Below, one piece after another: positions 4,736 to 7,759 of a stretch of 7,759 nucleotides of DNA; the stretch's first letter is position 1; every line of letters starts with the position of its first letter. Where the stretch lies: the NCBI GenBank assembly GCA_049521055.1, contig JBEKPE010000105.1, positions 1 through 7,759 of the forward strand, in the 5' to 3' direction. The translations under genes and the position numbers were made by a program. The notes beneath the pieces are model-generated. The model was not told where the DNA came from and ran no database searches. It saw only the letters and a list, made by a program, of their open reading frames with translations. Source of the DNA: FEN-987 sp049521055 (lineage in GTDB: Archaea; Thermoproteota; Bathyarchaeia; 40CM-2-53-6).

Positions 4736-7111
4736 TCAATCTACCAGAATGTCTTTCTCGGCCTTCTTATTCTTGAGCGCCTTCAGAATTCTTTCGCCAG
4801 TAACCGGGAGCGATCGGAATCTGATGCCTGTTGCATTGTAGATTGCATTGGTTATTGCGGGTGCCGTTGGTGTGATTGAGGCTTCTCCACATCCTTTCGC
4901 GCCAAATGGGCCCTCGTCGAAGTGGTTTTCAAGGATTTTCGATTGGATTGGCACGTAGTCCATGGAGGTCCAGATTTTGTAGTCTTTGAGATCGCCGTTG
5001 ATCACTACCCCGTCCTGAATAACGAGTTCCTCCGGAATTGTGGTGCTGACTCCCATGATAATGCCCCCTTCGTTCTGGCCGGAGACGTTCATTGGGTTGA
5101 TGACTTGGCCCACATCCAATACACCGATAATGTTGAGTAGTTTGATCTGCCCAGTTTCTATGTTAACGGCCAGATCTACCACCTGTACTGCCGGTGTATA
5201 GTAAGCGACCGCACGATCAGTAGCACACTGCCCAGTCTCGGGATCTAGTTCGCCGGTTTCAGGATACCAAACAGCCCTTGAAGCGAACTCTCCGATTCCT
5301 TCAACGAAGCCACCTCCCATTGGGCCAGGCCTGAACAAGCCCTGTACACTCACCTCTTTGCTAGCGTCCGTCTTGCTTCGCACCGCTCCATCTGCCAGTT
5401 CTAAATTATCTGGGTACTGGTTCAGCTTGCGAGACGCGACGTTGAGAATCTGCGCCTTAACTTCACGGCACGCGAGACTCACCGCCTTTCCAAGCTGTGA
5501 TGTCTGCCTGCTCCCGCTTGCTCCCGGACCGACAGGGGCGATTGATGAGTCTGAGTCCCGAATTATGATATTCTTTATGGGCAGCTTGAATTCTTCAGCG
5601 GCGATCTGCTCTAACCCCGTCCTGATGCCTTCTCCCGGATCCGCCACGACAGTAGAAATCTCTACGGTGTTGTCTTCGTTGTATTTTGCGTAGGCCATGC
5701 TCGGAAAACTTACGTCACACATTTCCTGAGCGACAGCAATACCGCGCCCGAAAGCCCAGCTGTTTTCGAGTCTCGGCTTTGGAATCTTGTTCGCTTCCAG
5801 TTGTGCGGTTTCTATGCATTCTTGTAACGTGAATTTTTGCATTTTTTCACCGATGGCGTTCTTGGCGTCGGTTTTCAACATGTTCATGAGCCGAAGCTCG
5901 ATCGGATCGATGTTGAGTTTGTGGGCAATGATGTCCATTTGGGATTCGATAGCGAAATGTGCTTGAGGTGTGCCGAAACCTCTGAACGCTCCGCCTTGAA
6001 CCTGGTTCGTATATACTCTGAAAACGTCCAACTTGAAGTTGGGAACATCATATACGCAGACAGACGCGTAGACGCAGTCTCGGACCGCTACGTTGCCAGC
6101 GAGTGAGTATGCACCACCATTGTAAATGGCCTCTATCTCCCTCGCGACAATACGTCCATTCGATTTCACGCCGTCCTTGATTCTGATGACTGACGGATGC
6201 CTAATTGATGTGGCCTCGAACACTTCCTCTCGAGTGAAAGTAACTTTGACTGGTCTACGGGTCTTGATGGCTAAACACGCGCAGATCAGTTCCGAGTGAG
6301 TTTGACCTTTGTTGCCAAATCCGCCACCCACATATGGAGGGATGATTACTCTGATTTTGGATTGTGGAATTCCGAGGCCATCGCTGAGTTCCTTCCGGGC
6401 GCGGTAAACGTTTTGACCTGCCGTCCATACGACTAACATCCCATCTGGTCCGACTGTGGCGAGTGTGGCGATTGGCTCAATGTGCATGTGTTGCACGGCA
6501 TGGGTGCTGAATGTGTTCTCTACGATTAGGTCAGCTTCCTTGAAACCCTGACCTACGTCGCCGTGTCTGACTTTGAAGCGATTACTCACGTTGGGCCTAG
6601 CTGGGTCGAGTGCAGCCCGGTAAATCTGCGAATTAAAGCGTTTGTAACGAGGGAGGTTGGGATGGATAATTACACGCGGATTTTCTTTCACAGCCTCAAC
6701 CGGATCAAAGATTGCCTCCAGTTCTTTGTATTTGACTTCGATTAACTCAACGGCTTCTCTAGCCAACTCAGGGGTTTCCGCGGCCACCGCCACGATCGGC
6801 TCTCCCACGTATCTAACCCTGCCCTGAGCGAGGATGGGTGTATCGTAGAGACCACGCCCTCTCAGCCCGGATGAAATCTCTTGACTGGTGATGACCGCGA
6901 AAACTCCCGGTAGAGCTTCAGCTCGGGCCTTGTCTATGGAGAGGATTTCTGCGTGTGGAAGGATGCTGCGTTTGACTGCACCATGGAGCATCCGTCGCAG
7001 TTCCATATCGTAAACGTACACCGCGCTTCCCGTGACTATCTCCTCGGCCTCCAAGCGAGGTACTGGTTTTCCAATTGTCCTGAATTCGACGGGAGAGACT
7101 GCGTTGGCCAT
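4736..7111 (-). CDS. Molybdenum hydroxylase catalytic (large) subunit, xanthine dehydrogenase/aldehyde oxidase type
   Basis: This 791-residue cytoplasmic subunit binds the molybdopterin cofactor and hydroxylates the substrate with water-derived oxygen. It has the aldehyde oxidase/xanthine dehydrogenase hammerhead domain (to about residue 135) and then the molybdopterin-binding domains. Visible site motifs are Gln233 (TAGQN), GGGFGNK at 262-268, GAFRGFG at 374-380 with Arg377, ASGS at 531-534, GQNEGG with Gln679, and the catalytic Glu743 in GCGEAS. The GAFRGFG loop is of the xanthine dehydrogenase/aldehyde oxidoreductase kind. It lacks the AYxCSFR loop of CO dehydrogenase, and the form II loop AYRGAGR is not present either. 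At 491-498 the usual GQG cofactor-contact motif reads DPGEGIRT, with Glu494 in place of Gln. Length is normal and no truncation is seen. GGAAGG six bases before the ATG at 7111 is a good ribosome-binding site. Substrate is undetermined: an aldehyde, a purine or another N-heterocycle are all possible. Confidence 0.94.
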   Translation of the reverse strand: MANAVSPVEFRTIGKPVPRLEAEEIVTGSAVYVYDMELRRMLHGAVKRSILPHAEILSIDKARAEALPGVFAVITSQEISSGLRGRGLYDTPILAQGRVRYVGEPIVAVAAETPELAREAVELIEVKYKELEAIFDPVEAVKENPRVIIHPNLPRYKRFNSQIYRAALDPARPNVSNRFKVRHGDVGQGFKEADLIVENTFSTHAVQHMHIEPIATLATVGPDGMLVVWTAGQNVYRARKELSDGLGIPQSKIRVIIPPYVGGGFGNKGQTHSELICACLAIKTRRPVKVTFTREEVFEATSIRHPSVIRIKDGVKSNGRIVAREIEAIYNGGAYSLAGNVAVRDCVYASVCVYDVPNFKLDVFRVYTNQVQGGAFRGFGTPQAHFAIESQMDIIAHKLNIDPIELRLMNMLKTDAKNAIGEKMQKFTLQECIETAQLEANKIPKPRLENSWAFGRGIAVAQEMCDVSFPSMAYAKYNEDNTVEISTVVADPGEGIRTGLEQIAAEEFKLPIKNIIIRDSDSSIAPVGPGASGSRQTSQLGKAVSLACREVKAQILNVASRKLNQYPDNLELADGAVRSKTDASKEVSVQGLFRPGPMGGGFVEGIGEFASRAVWYPETGELDPETGQCATDRAVAYYTPAVQVVDLAVNIETGQIKLLNIIGVLDVGQVINPMNVSGQNEGGIIMGVSTTIPEELVIQDGVVINGDLKDYKIWTSMDYVPIQSKILENHFDEGPFGAKGCGEASITPTAPAITNAIYNATGIRFRSLPVTGERILKALKNKKAEKDILVD

Positions 7112-7190
7112 TGTAGCCTTCCAGATGCTTGGTAATGATTGTCTTTAACGTTTATCTACGCGGTATTGGGCCAAAGCGATGGGGCAGTAA
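7112..7190. promoter_or_regulatory. Divergent promoter region between the catalytic subunit and the SCP2-like gene
   Basis: This 79-bp gap separates two head-to-head genes, so it must hold two promoters or parts of them. For the plus strand, TTTATCTA (7151-7158) lies about 36 bp before the ATG at 7191, which would leave a leader of about 10 nt. For the minus strand, a GTTAAAG element around 7143-7149 lies about 35 bp before the ATG at 7111, with a GGAAGG ribosome-binding site at 7116-7121. Both TATA calls are by eye and moderate at best. The close packing means the two genes could share control. Confidence 0.42.
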
Positions 7191-7586
7191 ATGACCGGAA
7201 AGTGTGGTCGAGCAATTCAAGCACTTGCTAGATTCATTGGATCGACACCTGAGTCTAAGGCCATCCTGGAAGATTGGACTTCAGTCATCCAATTCGACTT
7301 GATTGGAGAGGACGAGTTCTATCTAGAAATCTCTCACGCTGCTGCGAACTTTCACAACGGCAAATTTGAGAACCCAGACGTTGTACTCTCCGGCAGATCA
7401 GATGCATTCTTCGACGTCATAACCGGCAAACTTGATCCAGACGAAGCCTACGTAATGAAAAAGTACACTGTGAAGGGTTCGGTCGTGGATGCTATGAAGT
7501 TTCGAAGAATCAGCGAGCTAACTGAAGCTAGACACAAGACCGCATTCTCATTGTTGAAGACGGTCGGAAAGATCGCAACGAGATGA
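7191..7586 (+). CDS. SCP2 sterol-binding-fold protein (probable lipid/acyl carrier)
   Basis: This small soluble protein of 131 residues has the pattern of the SCP2 family. It runs from a Trp followed by a hydrophobic strand (WTSVIQFDLIG, residues 29-39) to a second strand (EFYLEIS), then NPDVVLSGRSDAFFDVITGKL-type sequence at about 61-81, where the 'PDV-x-L' strand leads into a helix ending in 'GK-LDP'. A further strand, YTVKGSVVDAMKF (92-104), and a C-terminal helix follow. SCP2 domains bind hydrophobic molecules such as fatty acyl-CoA in a tunnel. Sterol as ligand is unlikely in an archaeon. A TAA directly precedes the ATG, which fixes the start at or after 7191. The link with the hydroxylase next door is positional only: it could bind a hydrophobic substrate or product. 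It ends 36 bp before the convergent MoaD-like gene. Confidence 0.8.
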   Translation: MTGKCGRAIQALARFIGSTPESKAILEDWTSVIQFDLIGEDEFYLEISHAAANFHNGKFENPDVVLSGRSDAFFDVITGKLDPDEAYVMKKYTVKGSVVDAMKFRRISELTEARHKTAFSLLKTVGKIATR

Positions 7587-7593
7587 AATGGAC

Positions 7594-7617
7594 TTGGTCG
7601 TTCTTGGGCGTGACCAA
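7594..7617. terminator. Small inverted repeat between convergent genes, possible terminator
   Basis: TTGGTC (7594-7599) and GACCAA (7612-7617) form a perfect 6-bp stem around a 12-nt loop, in the 36 bp between the SCP2-like stop and the MoaD-like stop. Its placement suits a shared terminator for two convergent transcripts. The stem is short and there is no clear T tract on either side, so support is weak. Confidence 0.25.
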
Positions 7618-7622
7618 CCGGC

Positions 7623-7759
7623 TTAGCCGCCGCCTACCGGCGGCAGAAGCGTGATTCGGTCCCCATCTTTCAATTCCTCGTTCTCTTTTGCCCAGCGGCC
7701 GTTTACGAGTAGTTTGAGCGTCTCTTTCAGTTCGGAGAGTTTAGGGTGAGCGGTCATGG
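7623..7759 (-). CDS. moaD: MoaD/ThiS-family ubiquitin-like sulfur carrier, C-terminal part
   Basis: The minus strand is open from the right edge to a TAA at 7625-7623, and 44 full codons are visible from an in-frame Met at 7757. The tail LLVNGRWAKENEELKDGDR followed by ITLLPPVGGG is the standard C-terminal half of a beta-grasp sulfur carrier: an 'L-V-N-G' strand, a short 'L-x-D-G-D' turn, and a final 'L-x-P-P-V-x-GG'. The terminal Gly-Gly is the residue pair that is adenylated and thiocarboxylated by an E1-like enzyme (MoeB/ThiF type). MoaD then donates sulfur to make the molybdopterin dithiolene. The family is about 80-90 residues long, so roughly the first 40 residues are beyond the window and the Met at 7757 is probably internal. 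Neighbouring a molybdenum enzyme favours MoaD, but an archaeal SAMP or a ThiS-like protein cannot be excluded. The last codons also form a GCCGCC/GGCGGC hairpin (7629-7644). Confidence 0.8.
   Translation of the reverse strand, partial: MTAHPKLSELKETLKLLVNGRWAKENEELKDGDRITLLPPVGGG

Noticed and set aside
4736..7111. Catalytic subunit as an aerobic CO dehydrogenase (CoxL)
   Set aside because: The active-site loop reads GAFRGFG, as in xanthine dehydrogenase/aldehyde oxidase relatives. The AYxCSFR loop of true CO dehydrogenase is absent.
7629..7644. GCCGCC-TACC-GGCGGC hairpin as a terminator for the SCP2-like gene
   Set aside because: The stem is strong but lies within codons for the conserved PVGGG tail of the MoaD-like protein, and no T tract follows it.

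Overview
The window reads as an archaeal chromosome segment of roughly even base composition. The archaeal assignment rests on a clean TATA-like element (TTTATATAAA) centred about 27 bp before the start of the solute-binding protein gene, which fits a leaderless archaeal transcript. It also rests on the solute-binding protein having a plain N-terminal membrane anchor with no lipobox cysteine, and on generally weak Shine-Dalgarno signals. A member of the Thermoproteota (Nitrososphaeria or Bathyarchaeia-like) would fit, but the phylum cannot be fixed from this sequence alone.

Layout. The left edge holds the last codons of an aldehyde dehydrogenase (+). Next comes a short stretch of minus-strand coding-like sequence without a start codon, which resembles the C-terminus of an M20-type peptidase or deacylase. 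A three-gene ABC importer of the nitrate/sulfonate/taurine/pyrimidine-precursor class follows on the minus strand, transcribed in the order binding protein, ATPase, permease. A 237-bp intergenic region with a promoter firing each way separates the importer from a molybdenum hydroxylase locus. There the FAD subunit and the [2Fe-2S] subunit are on the plus strand with a 1-nt overlap. The molybdopterin-binding catalytic subunit is on the minus strand and meets the [2Fe-2S] gene tail to tail, 9 bp apart. A divergent 79-bp region then leads to a small SCP2-like lipid-binding protein gene (+). At the right edge is the C-terminal half of a MoaD/ThiS-type sulfur carrier (-), ending in PVGGG.

How the genes may work together. 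The three hydroxylase subunits together carry the electron-transfer and catalytic parts of a xanthine oxidase-family enzyme (Moco site, two [2Fe-2S] clusters, FAD). The motif GAFRGFG and the catalytic Glu mark it as an aldehyde/purine/N-heterocycle hydroxylase type rather than CO dehydrogenase. The MoaD-like protein could supply sulfur for the dithiolene of the molybdenum cofactor. The divergently transcribed importer could bring in the substrate or a precursor, and the aldehyde dehydrogenase could act before or after the hydroxylase. These links are inferred from neighbourhood only and the substrate is unknown.

The most noteworthy points are the split, convergent arrangement of the hydroxylase subunits, a Gln-to-Glu change in the usual GQG cofactor-contact motif of the catalytic subunit, the importer/hydroxylase divergent control region, and the apparent peptidase gene remnant. 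No CRISPR array, tRNA, rRNA or insertion sequence was seen.
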